From Streptomyces sp. CB01249 (GTDB lineage: Bacteria; Actinomycetota; Actinomycetes; Streptomycetales; Streptomycetaceae), in NCBI RefSeq assembly GCF_001905735.1, contig NZ_LISW01000005.1:213969-277968 (forward strand): DNA of 64,000 nt, written 5' to 3'. The translations under genes were made by a program, and so were the position numbers. Below are positions 41,774 to 49,651 of this stretch, in pieces (position 1 is the stretch's first letter; each line of letters begins with the position of its first letter). The notes under the pieces were generated by a model, which was not told the DNA's origin, ran no database searches, and saw only the letters and a list, made by a program, of their open reading frames with translations.

Positions 41774-44407
41774 CTACTGGGGGGCCATCTTGTCCGCGAT
41801 GCCCGGGTTCTTCTCCATCCAGGCCTTCACGGCTTCCTCTTCGTGCCCTGTACCGAGCTTCTGGATCTGGTTCTCCAGGCCGGCGAGCTGCTTCTCGCTC
41901 AGCTTGAAGTCCTTGAACCACTTCGTCAGCTGCGGGTAGTTCTCCGGGAACTCCTTGGAGGCGATGGTGTGCAGCCGGTCGCCCTCACCGAACGCCTTCT
42001 TCGGGTCCTGGAGCTTGGTCATCCCGTACTCGCTGTACGCCCAGTGCGGGGTCCACAGCAGGACGGCGATGGGCTCCTTCTTGGCGTACGCGCGCTTCAG
42101 CTCGGCGAGCATGCCGGGGGTCGAGGAGTCGACCACCTTGTACTCGTCGTCCAGGCCGTAGGCCGGGAGCACGTTCTTCTTCAGGTTCTCCATCGTGGCG
42201 GTGCCGGGCTCGATGCCGACGATCCGGCCCTTGAACTTCGAGCTCTTGCCCTTGAGGTCGGCCAGGGACTTCACGTCCTTGACGTAGTCGGGCACCGCGA
42301 CCTCGATGGAGGTCGGGCCGTACCAGGAGCCGACGTCCGTCAGCTTGGAGCCGTACTTGGACCAGTAGTTCTTCTGGGTGAACGGGAGCCAGCCGTCGAA
42401 CTGCACGTCGATCTGGCCCCGCGACATCGCGGTGTACATCGGACCGACCTCGAACTGCTTGAGGTTGATCTTGTAGCCGCGCTCCTCCAGGACGGCCTTC
42501 CACAGGTACGTGGCGGCGATGTCCTCCTCCCAGGGGAACCAGGCCATCTCGACCGGACGGTCGCGCTCGTCCTTGCCGTTCGCGCCCTTGGCCGGGGCGG
42601 ACTTCTTCACCGGGGTCCACTTGTCGGCGACGTCCGGGTTGGCCTTCAGCCAGGTGCGGACGGCCTCCTGCTCCTTGCCGGAGCCGCTCTTCTGGATCTG
42701 GGCCTCAAGGCTGGTGAGCTGGTCCTCGCTCATCTTGAAGTCCTTGAGCCACTGGGCGACCTCGGGGTTGTCCCCGGTGAAGCCCTTGCGGGTCAGGGTG
42801 TGGATGCCGTCGCCCTTGCCCCAAAGGTTCTTGGGGTCCTTGAGCTTGGTCAGCTCGAACTGGTTGTACGCCCAGTGCGGCGACCACAGCGGGACGACGA
42901 TCGGTTCCTTCTTGGCGTACGCGCGCTTCAGCTCGGCCAGCATGGACGGCGTGGAGCCGTCGACGACCTTGTACTCCTTGTCCAGGCCGTAGCCCGGCAG
43001 GATCTTGTCCTTGAGCAGGCCCATCTCACCGGCGCTGGGCTCGATGCCGACGACCCGGCCCTTGAACTGCGAGGCCTTGCCCTTGAGGTCGGTCAGGGAC
43101 TTCACGTCCTTGACGTAGCTGGGGACGGCCAGCTCCAGCGAGGTGGGGCCGTACCAGGAGCCCATGTCCTCCAGGCGGTCCTTGTACTTCTTCCAGTACG
43201 AGGCGTGGGTGACCGGCAGCCAGGAGTCGGTCTCGAAGTCGATCTGGCCGCTCGCCATGCCGGTGTACAGCGCGCCGGCCTCGTACTGCTTGACGTCGAC
43301 CTCGAAGCCGCGCTGCTCCAGCAGCTCCTTCCACAGGAAGGTGGAGGCGATGCCCTCGTCCCACGGGATGTAACCCATGCTGATCTTCTTGCCGGCACCG
43401 ATCTTCGTGGTGTCGGAGGCCGTGGCGGTGTCGTCGTCCGAGGAGCCGAAGATCCCCATGCCGCCGGCGACGAGCGCCAGGGCGACGACGCCCGCGACGG
43501 CGACGACGGGCTGCGGGCGGTGGTGCCAGATCTTCAGGCCGCCGGCCATCGACTGCGCCTTGGCGACCGCGCGGCGGGCGAGCGGGGAGACCTCGCGGCC
43601 CAGGGCGCTGGTCATCCGGTCCAGGTACATGGCCAGGATGACGATGGAGACACCGGCCTCGAAGCCCAGGCCGACGTCGACGTTGCCGATGGCGCGGTAG
43701 ACGGAGCCGCCGAGGCCGCCGCCGCCGACCATGCCGGCGATGACCACCATGGACAGGCCCAGCATGATGACCTGGTTGATGCCCGCCATGATCGTGGGCA
43801 GCGCCAGCGGCAGCTGGACCCGCAGCAGGGTGTTGCGGGAGGTGGTGCCGAAGGCCTCGGCCGCCTCGACGAGCTCGCCGTCGACCTGACGGATGCCGAG
43901 TTCGGTCATCCGGACGCCCGGGGGCAGCGCGAAGATGATGGTGGCGATGATGCCGGGAACGACACCGACGCCGAAGAAGATCACGCCGGGGATCAGGTAG
44001 ACCATGGCGGGCATGGTCTGCATGAAGTCCAGGACCGGCCGGGTCACCGCGCTCACCGTCTTGGAGCGGGAGGCCCAGATGCCGAGCGGCACGGCCAGGA
44101 CCAGCGTCACGATCGTCGCGACGAGCACCAGCGTGAGCGTGTCCATCGCCTCGTCCCACAGCTCGACCGAGTCGATGAGGGCGAAGCCGACGAAGGCGAG
44201 GACACCGGCGAGCAGACCGCGCAGCCACCAGGCGATGACGGCGACGATGCCCGCGAAGAGCAGGGGCGCGGGAGCGGAGAGCACGGCGGCGATGCCGTCG
44301 AACATCCCGCTCACGACGGAGCTGATGAAGTCGAAGAGCCAGGAGAGGTGGTTCTGGAGCCAGTCGACCGCGGAGTCGACCCAGTCGCCGAGATGGAGCC
44401 TAAACAC
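41774..44407 (-). CDS. Glycine betaine ABC permease fused to two tandem binding domains
   Basis: An 877-residue OpuA-type fusion. Residues about 40-275 are the permease (TLVLVATIVTLVLAVPLGIW; EAAEAFGTTSRNTLLRVQLP contacts the ATPase). A further TM helix at about 300-320 leads outside to binding domain 1 (about 342-600) and binding domain 2 (about 630-877). Both keep aromatic quaternary-amine cage motifs: IPWDEGIASTFLW, DSWLPVTHASYW and SWYGPTSLELAVP in the first; FPWEEDIAATYLW, DGWLPFTQKNYW and SWYGPTSIEVAVP in the second. It imports osmoprotectants such as glycine betaine. The two domains are about equally similar along their length, a duplication beyond the single-domain OpuA of Lactococcus. 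It overlaps the ATPase gene by 8 bases. Confidence 0.93.
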   Translation of the reverse strand: MFRLHLGDWVDSAVDWLQNHLSWLFDFISSVVSGMFDGIAAVLSAPAPLLFAGIVAVIAWWLRGLLAGVLAFVGFALIDSVELWDEAMDTLTLVLVATIVTLVLAVPLGIWASRSKTVSAVTRPVLDFMQTMPAMVYLIPGVIFFGVGVVPGIIATIIFALPPGVRMTELGIRQVDGELVEAAEAFGTTSRNTLLRVQLPLALPTIMAGINQVIMLGLSMVVIAGMVGGGGLGGSVYRAIGNVDVGLGFEAGVSIVILAMYLDRMTSALGREVSPLARRAVAKAQSMAGGLKIWHHRPQPVVAVAGVVALALVAGGMGIFGSSDDDTATASDTTKIGAGKKISMGYIPWDEGIASTFLWKELLEQRGFEVDVKQYEAGALYTGMASGQIDFETDSWLPVTHASYWKKYKDRLEDMGSWYGPTSLELAVPSYVKDVKSLTDLKGKASQFKGRVVGIEPSAGEMGLLKDKILPGYGLDKEYKVVDGSTPSMLAELKRAYAKKEPIVVPLWSPHWAYNQFELTKLKDPKNLWGKGDGIHTLTRKGFTGDNPEVAQWLKDFKMSEDQLTSLEAQIQKSGSGKEQEAVRTWLKANPDVADKWTPVKKSAPAKGANGKDERDRPVEMAWFPWEEDIAATYLWKAVLEERGYKINLKQFEVGPMYTAMSRGQIDVQFDGWLPFTQKNYWSKYGSKLTDVGSWYGPTSIEVAVPDYVKDVKSLADLKGKSSKFKGRIVGIEPGTATMENLKKNVLPAYGLDDEYKVVDSSTPGMLAELKRAYAKKEPIAVLLWTPHWAYSEYGMTKLQDPKKAFGEGDRLHTIASKEFPENYPQLTKWFKDFKLSEKQLAGLENQIQKLGTGHEEEAVKAWMEKNPGIADKMAPQ
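42075..42106 (-). repeat. 32-bp exact repeat, copy in binding domain 2
   Basis: An exact 32-base match to 42906-42937, coding for the same segment of the two tandem substrate-binding domains (RAYAKKEPI region). The copies are 831 bases (277 codons) apart, so recombination between them would delete one domain in frame. Confidence 0.85.
42906..42937 (-). repeat. 32-bp exact repeat, copy in binding domain 1
   Basis: Partner of 42075-42106, in the first binding domain of the OpuA fusion. Confidence 0.85.
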
Positions 44408-45524
44408 CGGCCACCTTCTTCAGCGAGGTCGCGGCGTCCTGGGGAGCCTGGGCGGGGGTCATCGGCTCGCCGAGCACGGCGAGCAGCCGCTCGCGGGGCA
44501 CGACGCCGAGGAGCTTGCCCTTGTCGTCGGTCACGGCGACTGCGACCCGGCTCTGCGAGCAGGGTGTGAACAGCTCGATGATCGGCGTGGCCTCGGTGAC
44601 GGTGGCCGGGGTGGCCGCCAGCACGTCGTCGGTGTTCCGGATCTCCGTGCCCTTGTCGCAGAGCGTGCCGATGACGGTGTCCGTCTCGGCCATGATCGCG
44701 CCGGCGGTCAGCACCCGGGCACGGTCCACGTCCTGGGTGAAGGAGGCGACGTAGTCGTTGGCCGGGGTGACGAGGATGTCCTCGGCGGTGCCGAGCTGGA
44801 CTATCTCGCCGTCGCGCATCACGGCTATCCGGTCGCCGAGGCGCATGGCCTCGTTGAGGTCGTGGGTGATGAAGACGATGGTCTTCTTCAGCCGCTTCTG
44901 GAGCTCCAGGAGCTGGTCCTGCATGTCGCGGCGGATCAGCGGGTCGAGCGCGCTGAAGGACTCGTCCATCAGGAGCAGGTCGGCGTCGGTGGCGAGCGCG
45001 CGGGCGAGGCCCACGCGCTGCTGCATGCCGCCGGACAGCTCGTCGGGCCAGGACTTCTCCCAGCCGGCCAGGCCGGTCAGCTCCAGGGCCTCGGTGGCGC
45101 GGCGGTTGCGCTCGGCGCGCGGGACGCCCTGCACCTCCAGGCCGTACGCGGCGTTCTCCAGGACGCTCCGGTGGGGGAAGAGCGCGAAGTGCTGGAACAC
45201 CATGCTGATCTTGGTGGAGCGGACCCGGCGGAGCTCGGCGGGGCTCAGGGCGGTCAGGTCCTGGCCGTCGAAGAGCACCTGGCCGGAGGTGGGCTCCAGC
45301 AGGCCGTTGAGCATCCGCAGCAGGGTGGACTTGCCCGAGCCGGACAGACCCATCACGACGAAGATCTGGCCCGGTTCGACGGTGAACGACGCGTCGATCA
45401 CCGCTGCGGTGGTTCCGTCGGCGCGCAGCGCGTCGCGGCCGGTGCCGCTCCGCAGCTTCTGCACGGCTTGATCGGGTCGTCTGCCGAACACTTTGTACAA
45501 GTGCTCGGCTTGCAGCCTGGACAC
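44400..45524 (-). CDS. Glycine betaine/proline ABC transporter ATP-binding protein
   Basis: A 374-residue ATPase of the OpuAA/ProV type. Walker A is GLSGSGKST, the signature LSGGMQQRV, Walker B LLLMDESFSALDP, and the H-loop VFITHDLNEA. The C-terminus (about 290-350) has CBS-type sequence (TEATPIIELFTPCSQSRVAV), the module that senses ionic strength in OpuA. The start is GTG 45524 with GAGG five bases upstream. The N-terminal insertion between YKVFGRRP and AVIDASF is typical of this subfamily. It is the first gene of the operon, with a Crp-like site upstream. Confidence 0.94.
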   Translation of the reverse strand: MSRLQAEHLYKVFGRRPDQAVQKLRSGTGRDALRADGTTAAVIDASFTVEPGQIFVVMGLSGSGKSTLLRMLNGLLEPTSGQVLFDGQDLTALSPAELRRVRSTKISMVFQHFALFPHRSVLENAAYGLEVQGVPRAERNRRATEALELTGLAGWEKSWPDELSGGMQQRVGLARALATDADLLLMDESFSALDPLIRRDMQDQLLELQKRLKKTIVFITHDLNEAMRLGDRIAVMRDGEIVQLGTAEDILVTPANDYVASFTQDVDRARVLTAGAIMAETDTVIGTLCDKGTEIRNTDDVLAATPATVTEATPIIELFTPCSQSRVAVAVTDDKGKLLGVVPRERLLAVLGEPMTPAQAPQDAATSLKKVAGV

Positions 45525-45682
45525 ATACACCTCACGCGTTGAACCGAGAACGGTCTGCCACCCCCGCCGGCAGACCGTGGAGCGGCACGGATTCTGTCCG
45601 CATGACACGCGCAGTAGTTGAAAATGCGACGTGGTCCGCTCCGATGGCGCGCCTGCCCCGGCTTATCCGGAGCAAACACAAG

Positions 45683-45698
45683 AGTGACCTGGATCACA
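45683..45698. promoter_or_regulatory. Crp-like binding site
   Basis: AGTGA-CCTGGA-TCACA matches the Crp consensus TGTGA-N6-TCACA at 9 of 10 defined bases. It lies 159 bases upstream of the opuA ATPase start (minus) and 72 bases upstream of the exonuclease start (plus). The surrounding 245-base spacer is AT-richer than its neighbours. Streptomyces Crp is known to recognise similar sites; which gene it serves is undetermined. Confidence 0.5.
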
Positions 45699-45769
45699 TG
45701 AAACAGCCTGGTTTTCCGGGAACCGCGTCCGCGGCGGCCGCTGTCGGTGCCGTGCGGCATCATCGGCGT

Positions 45770-46693
45770 GTGACGCGACGCCTGATGCTCCTCGACACCG
45801 CCTCCCTCTACTTCCGCGCCTACTTCGGCGTGCCCGACTCGGTGCGCGCGCCGGACGGCACCCCGGTCAACGCCGTGCGCGGGCTGCTGGACTTCATCGG
45901 CCGCCTGGTGCAGGACCACCGGCCGGACGACCTCGTCGCCTGCTGGGACGCGGACTGGCGGCCGCAGTGGCGGGTCGACCTCATCCCGACGTACAAGGCG
46001 CACCGGGTGGCCGTCGAGACCGGGGCGGGCGTGCCCGACGAGGAGGAGACGCCGGACACGCTGGCCCCGCAGGTCCCGGTCATCGCGGACGTGCTGGACG
46101 CGCTGGGCATCGCCCGGGTCGGCGCCGAGGGGTACGAGGCGGACGACGTGATCGGCACGCTGACCGGGCGGGCGGCCGGCCCGGTCGACATCGTCACCGG
46201 CGACCGGGACCTGTACCAGCTGGTGGACGACGCCCGCGGGGTGCGGGTGCTCTACCCGCTGAAGGGGGTCGGCACCCTCCAGCTGACGGACGAGGCGTGG
46301 CTGCGTGAGAAGTACGGGGTGGACGGCGCCGGATACGTGGACCTGGCGCTGCTGCGCGGTGACCCGAGCGACGGGCTGCCGGGCGTGCCCGGGATCGGCG
46401 AGAAGACGGCGGCGAAGCTGCTGGACGCCTTCGGCGACCTGGCCGGGATCATGGCGGCGGTGGACGATCCGGCGGCCAAGCTGACGCCCTCGCAGCGCAA
46501 GCGGCTGGACGAGGCCCGCGCCTATGTGGCCGTCGCGCCGAAGGTGGTGCGGGTCGCCGGTGACGTACCGCTGCCGGACTTCGACCCGGCGCTGCCCGCC
46601 GCGCCGCGCGATCCGGCCGCCCTCGACGCGCTCGCGACCCGGTGGGGACTGGGCGGGGCCCTCCAGCGCCTCCACTCCGCACTGCAATCCTGA
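45770..46693 (+). CDS. 5'-3' exonuclease (FEN-like, Pol I N-domain type)
   Basis: A 307-residue stand-alone flap/5' exonuclease. Metal-site acidic residues are in LMLLDTASLYFRAYFG, LVACWDADWRPQWR and AEGYEADDVIGTLT; TGDRDLYQLVDD follows, and the H3TH DNA-binding motif is GVPGIGEKTAAKLLDAFG. It corresponds to the 5'-nuclease part of DNA polymerase I without the polymerase. Starts at GTG 45770 or ATG 45785 both precede MLLDT; I chose the GTG. It likely functions in repair or RNA primer removal. Confidence 0.92.
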   Translation: MTRRLMLLDTASLYFRAYFGVPDSVRAPDGTPVNAVRGLLDFIGRLVQDHRPDDLVACWDADWRPQWRVDLIPTYKAHRVAVETGAGVPDEEETPDTLAPQVPVIADVLDALGIARVGAEGYEADDVIGTLTGRAAGPVDIVTGDRDLYQLVDDARGVRVLYPLKGVGTLQLTDEAWLREKYGVDGAGYVDLALLRGDPSDGLPGVPGIGEKTAAKLLDAFGDLAGIMAAVDDPAAKLTPSQRKRLDEARAYVAVAPKVVRVAGDVPLPDFDPALPAAPRDPAALDALATRWGLGGALQRLHSALQS

Positions 46694-46697
46694 GGTG

Positions 46698-46716
46698 TTA
46701 AGTTAGGTAACCCTAA
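46698..46716 (+). promoter_or_regulatory. Iron box (DmdR/IdeR-type)
   Basis: TTAAGTTAGGTAACCCTAA matches the 19-bp iron-regulator consensus TTAGGTTAGGCTAACCTAA at 15 positions and keeps the TTA...TAA ends. It starts 5 bases after the exonuclease stop and 58 bases before the siderophore-interacting protein start. Confidence 0.75.
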
Positions 46717-46773
46717 GGCCGATGTCGGCATCGGTTGACGGTTATCCAATTCCGGCAGCAGGGAGCACACCTC

Positions 46774-47616
46774 GTGGCAGAACGACCGGAGCGGCGGGCA
46801 CCGAAGGCTCAGGGGGCGCACGTGCTGCGCACCGAGCAGATCACCCCGCACATGATCCGGGTGGTGCTCGGCGGCGACGGTCTCGCCGAGTTCGCGCTCG
46901 CGGGCTTCACCGACCATTACGTCAAACTGTGCTTCGCCCCCGAGGGCGCGGACTACACCCACCCCTTCGACATGGCCCGCATCCGCGAGGAGTACCCCCG
47001 CGAGCTGTGGCCCACCACCCGTACCTACACGGTGCGTTCCTGGGACCCGGCCGCCCGGGAACTGGCGATCGACTTCGTGGTGCACGGCGACGAGGGCCTC
47101 GCCGGGCCCTGGGCCGCGGGCGCGAAGCCGGGCGACCAGGTGACGTTCCTGGGCCCCGGCGGCGGTTACGCCCCCGACACCTCGGCGGACTGGCACCTGC
47201 TGGTGGGCGACGAGAGCGCGCTCCCGGCCGTCGCCGCCGCGCTGGAGCAGATGCCGGCGGGTGCGGTGGTGCACGCGTACGTCGAGGTGGCGGACGCGGC
47301 GGAGGAGCAGAAGATCGCCACGCCGGACGGCGTGGAGGTCACCTGGCTGCACCGGGCCGGGCGGCCCGTCGGCGCGGCGCTCACCGAGGCCGTGACGGGG
47401 CTGGAGTTCCCGTCCGGCCGGGTCCAGGCCTTCGTGCACGGCGAGGCGGGCTTCGTCAAGGAGATCCGCCGCCACCTGCGCCTGGAGCGCGAGATCCCGG
47501 CCTCCCAGCTGTCGATCTCCGGCTACTGGCGCCTCGGCCACGACGACGAGGCCTGGCGCTCCGTCAAGCGCGAGTGGAACGAGCAGGTCGAGCGCGAGCA
47601 GGAGAGCGCGGCCTGA
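46774..47616 (+). CDS. Siderophore-interacting FAD protein
   Basis: A 280-residue flavoprotein of the ViuB/SIP family, which reduces Fe(III)-siderophores to release iron in the cytoplasm. The FAD motif TTRTYTVRSWDP (near 84-95) and VHGDEGLAGPWAAGAKPGDQ precede the NAD(P)H-binding half (WHLLVGDESALPAVAAALEQ) and the C-terminal ISGYWRLGHDDEAW. The start at GTG 46774 has AGGGAG upstream. The iron box 58 bases upstream indicates repression under iron sufficiency, which supports the assignment. Confidence 0.92.
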   Translation: MAERPERRAPKAQGAHVLRTEQITPHMIRVVLGGDGLAEFALAGFTDHYVKLCFAPEGADYTHPFDMARIREEYPRELWPTTRTYTVRSWDPAARELAIDFVVHGDEGLAGPWAAGAKPGDQVTFLGPGGGYAPDTSADWHLLVGDESALPAVAAALEQMPAGAVVHAYVEVADAAEEQKIATPDGVEVTWLHRAGRPVGAALTEAVTGLEFPSGRVQAFVHGEAGFVKEIRRHLRLEREIPASQLSISGYWRLGHDDEAWRSVKREWNEQVEREQESAA

Positions 47617-47631
47617 CCTCCGTACGACATG

Positions 47632-47664
47632 GCTGTGCCCCGGTCCGACGGGCCGGGGCACAGC
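47632..47664. terminator. Bidirectional terminator
   Basis: A 12-bp perfect stem, GCTGTGCCCCGG (47632-47643) with CCGGGGCACAGC (47653-47664), is followed by TGTTT on plus. It lies between the convergent siderophore protein and ABC permease genes. Confidence 0.88.
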
Positions 47665-47671
47665 TGTTTCG

Positions 47672-48451
47672 TCAGACGGACTTCTGGTACGAGCGGAACG
47701 TACGGGTCGACAGCGCCACCGCGGCCGCGGCGAGCAGCACGAGCCCGCCGCAGCGGGTGAGGACCAGTTGCCAGTCAGGGTCGGGGCCGAGCGCCGAGCG
47801 ACCCGCCACCATGGCCCAGTTGACCGGATTGAAGGCGGCGATGTCCCGCATCCAGCCGGGCATCTGACTGGGCGCCATGAAGGACGTGGACAGGAAGGTG
47901 AGCGGCATCAGCAGGAAGGTGTTGATGCCGATGATCGACTCCCGCTCCCGCACGATCATGCCCACGGCGTTCGAGAGCGCCCCGAAGACCGTGCCGAGCA
48001 GCACCGAGGCGGCGACCAGGATCAGCAGTCCGGCCGCGCCGCCCGGATAGCCCGCGCCCGCCGCCCAGCCGAGCAGCAGGATGGCCACGGACTGGACGGT
48101 GGTGGCGATGCCGTTCTGCACGACGTTGGCGTTCATCAGGGCGTTCCGGCTGACGGGCGTCGTGAGGAAGCGGTTGAGCGTGCCGCGCTCGATCTCCTCC
48201 AGGGTGCCCATCCCGGCCCACATGCTCGACCCGAGGGCGCTCATCACGACGATGCCGGGGACGAGGTAGTCCAGGTAGGAGGTGGTGCCGAAGCCGCCGA
48301 GCTCGACCACCTTCTTGAACAGGTTGCCGAAGAGGAAGAGCCAGATCACCGGCTGGATCAGGGAGATCGCCAGGAAGACGGGCTGCCGGAGGATCGCCAT
48401 CAGCTGGCGTTGCGTCATGTACCAGGTTTCGGAGAGGACCTGACCGCTCAT
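47672..48451 (-). CDS. ABC-2 type transporter permease
   Basis: A 259-residue six-helix permease of the DrrB/ABC-2 class (TWYMTQRQLMAILRQPVFLA; PVIWLFLFGNLFKKV; LTFLSTSFMAPSQMPGWMRDIAAFNPVNW, with the conserved Asn-Pro near the end). It forms an exporter with the upstream ATPase, whose gene overlaps by 4 bases (ATGA). Family members export antibiotics, lipids or polysaccharides. The substrate is unknown. Confidence 0.92.
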   Translation of the reverse strand: MSGQVLSETWYMTQRQLMAILRQPVFLAISLIQPVIWLFLFGNLFKKVVELGGFGTTSYLDYLVPGIVVMSALGSSMWAGMGTLEEIERGTLNRFLTTPVSRNALMNANVVQNGIATTVQSVAILLLGWAAGAGYPGGAAGLLILVAASVLLGTVFGALSNAVGMIVRERESIIGINTFLLMPLTFLSTSFMAPSQMPGWMRDIAAFNPVNWAMVAGRSALGPDPDWQLVLTRCGGLVLLAAAAVALSTRTFRSYQKSV

Positions 48452-49458
48452 CGGGCACCTCCCGCGAGAGCCGGTTCGGGGGCGGTCGCCGCGCTCTCCG
48501 ACTCCGCGTCCTGGAAGCGGCGGCCGGCGTACCGCAGATAGACGTCGTCCAGCGAGGGCCGGGCGACGGTGGCCGCCGCGACGGCGGCCCCGGCCCGTTC
48601 GAGGGCGGCCAGCAGCACCGGTACGGCGGCCGCGCCGTCCTCGGCCCGGACGCTGACCCGGCGCCCCTCGGCCACCGCCTCGTGCACCCCGGGCAGCCCG
48701 GCGAGCGCGGTGACGGCCTCGGCACCGGCGTCCGCGCGCAGCTCCACATGGACGGCGTCGCCGCGCAGCTCGCCCTTGAGCTCGTCGGGGGTGCCCTCGA
48801 CCACGATCCGGCCGCGGTCGACGATCGCGATGCGTTCCGCGAGCCGGTCCGCCTCCTCCAGGTAATGCGTGGTGAGGACGATGGTCAGGCCCTCGTCACC
48901 GGCCAGCCGGGAGATCTCGTCCCACATCGCCGTCCGGGCCTCCGGGTCGAGCCCGGTCGTCGGCTCGTCCAGGAACAGCACCTCGGGGCGGTGCATCAGC
49001 CCGAGCGCCACGTCCAGGCGGCGCAGCATGCCGCCCGAGTACCCCTTGACCAGGCGCTTCCCGGCGTCGGCGAGGGCGAACCGCTCCAGCAGCTCATCGG
49101 CGCGGCGCTGCACGGCGGCCCCGCGCATCCCGTACAGCCGGCCCTGGAGGAGCAGGTTCTCGCGGCCGGTGGCGACCGGGTCGGCGCCGGACTTCTGGGC
49201 GACGACACCGATCGCGCGGCGCACCCGGTCCGGGTGGGCGAGGACGTCGTGCCCGGCGACGGACGCGGTCCCGGAGTCGGGGCGGGCGAGGGTGGTGAGG
49301 ATCTTGACGGTGGTGGACTTCCCGGCGCCGTTGGGCCCGAGGAGCCCGAAGACGGTGCCGGCGGTGACGGTGAGGTCCATGCCGCGCAGTGCGGTGACCC
49401 CTCCCGGATAGGTCTTGACGAGTTGTCGCGCCTCGACAGCGGGCGCACGGGTGCTCAT
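48448..49458 (-). CDS. ABC transporter ATP-binding protein (DrrA-like)
   Basis: A 336-residue ATPase. Walker A is GLLGPNGAGKSTT, the signature YSGGMLRRLDVA, Walker B VLFLDEPTTGLDP, and the switch His in VLTTHYLEEA. A C-terminal domain of about 90 residues (DUF4162-like) is typical of the daunorubicin-resistance exporter family. The ATG at 49458 follows CAGGAGAGC. A PadR repressor gene is upstream on the same strand after a 193-base spacer, suggesting PadR control of this exporter. Confidence 0.93.
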   Translation of the reverse strand: MSTRAPAVEARQLVKTYPGGVTALRGMDLTVTAGTVFGLLGPNGAGKSTTVKILTTLARPDSGTASVAGHDVLAHPDRVRRAIGVVAQKSGADPVATGRENLLLQGRLYGMRGAAVQRRADELLERFALADAGKRLVKGYSGGMLRRLDVALGLMHRPEVLFLDEPTTGLDPEARTAMWDEISRLAGDEGLTIVLTTHYLEEADRLAERIAIVDRGRIVVEGTPDELKGELRGDAVHVELRADAGAEAVTALAGLPGVHEAVAEGRRVSVRAEDGAAAVPVLLAALERAGAAVAAATVARPSLDDVYLRYAGRRFQDAESESAATAPEPALAGGAR

Positions 49459-49483
49459 GACGGAGCTCTCCTGTGGTCGGCCG

Positions 49484-49505
49484 GGCGTCCGGTTGTCCGG
49501 ACGCC
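49484..49505. other. Hairpin in exporter leader
   Basis: A 9-bp perfect stem, GGCGTCCGG (49484-49492) with CCGGACGCC (49497-49505), loop TTGT, lies 26 bases before the ABC ATPase ATG on the minus strand. It could affect translation of the exporter or end a short upstream transcript. Confidence 0.6.
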
Positions 49506-49547
49506 GTGGGGCCGGTCCGCGTGGGAGTGCCGGGCTATCCTGGGTGT

Positions 49548-49646
49548 GCCGCACCTCGATCGCCCGGGCCGCCTCCACGGTGGTCCGGCTTTGGGGTTCG
49601 AGACCCCGGCGCGGACTGCTGCAACAGTCCCGCCGGGGTCTTTTTT
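49548..49646 (+). ncRNA. Candidate structured small RNA with intrinsic terminator
   Basis: The spacer between the exporter and PadR genes holds a strong plus-strand intrinsic terminator: 11-bp stem 49601-49611/49631-49641, inner 6-bp stem 49613-49618/49625-49630, loop CTGCAA, then TTTTTT (49641-49646). Upstream is a nested structure: CTCGA 49555-49559 pairs with TCGAG 49598-49602 and encloses a 10-bp stem (49564-49573/49579-49588) with two G-U pairs that only work in plus-strand RNA. TATCCT at 49536-49541 could be a -10; the -35 is poor. GGGG 49593-49596 can also pair with CCCC 49604-49607, competing with the terminator. Both neighbouring genes are on minus, so this would be a free-standing RNA of about 100 nt, start approximate. 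Confidence 0.5.
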
Positions 49647-49651
49647 CGTCT

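Noticed and set aside
49593..49607. tRNA T-arm-like GGGG-TTCGAGA-CCCC
   Set aside because: The loop fits TTCRANN, but the stem is only 4 bp and no acceptor, D-arm or anticodon arm can be folded around it. It overlaps a terminator stem.
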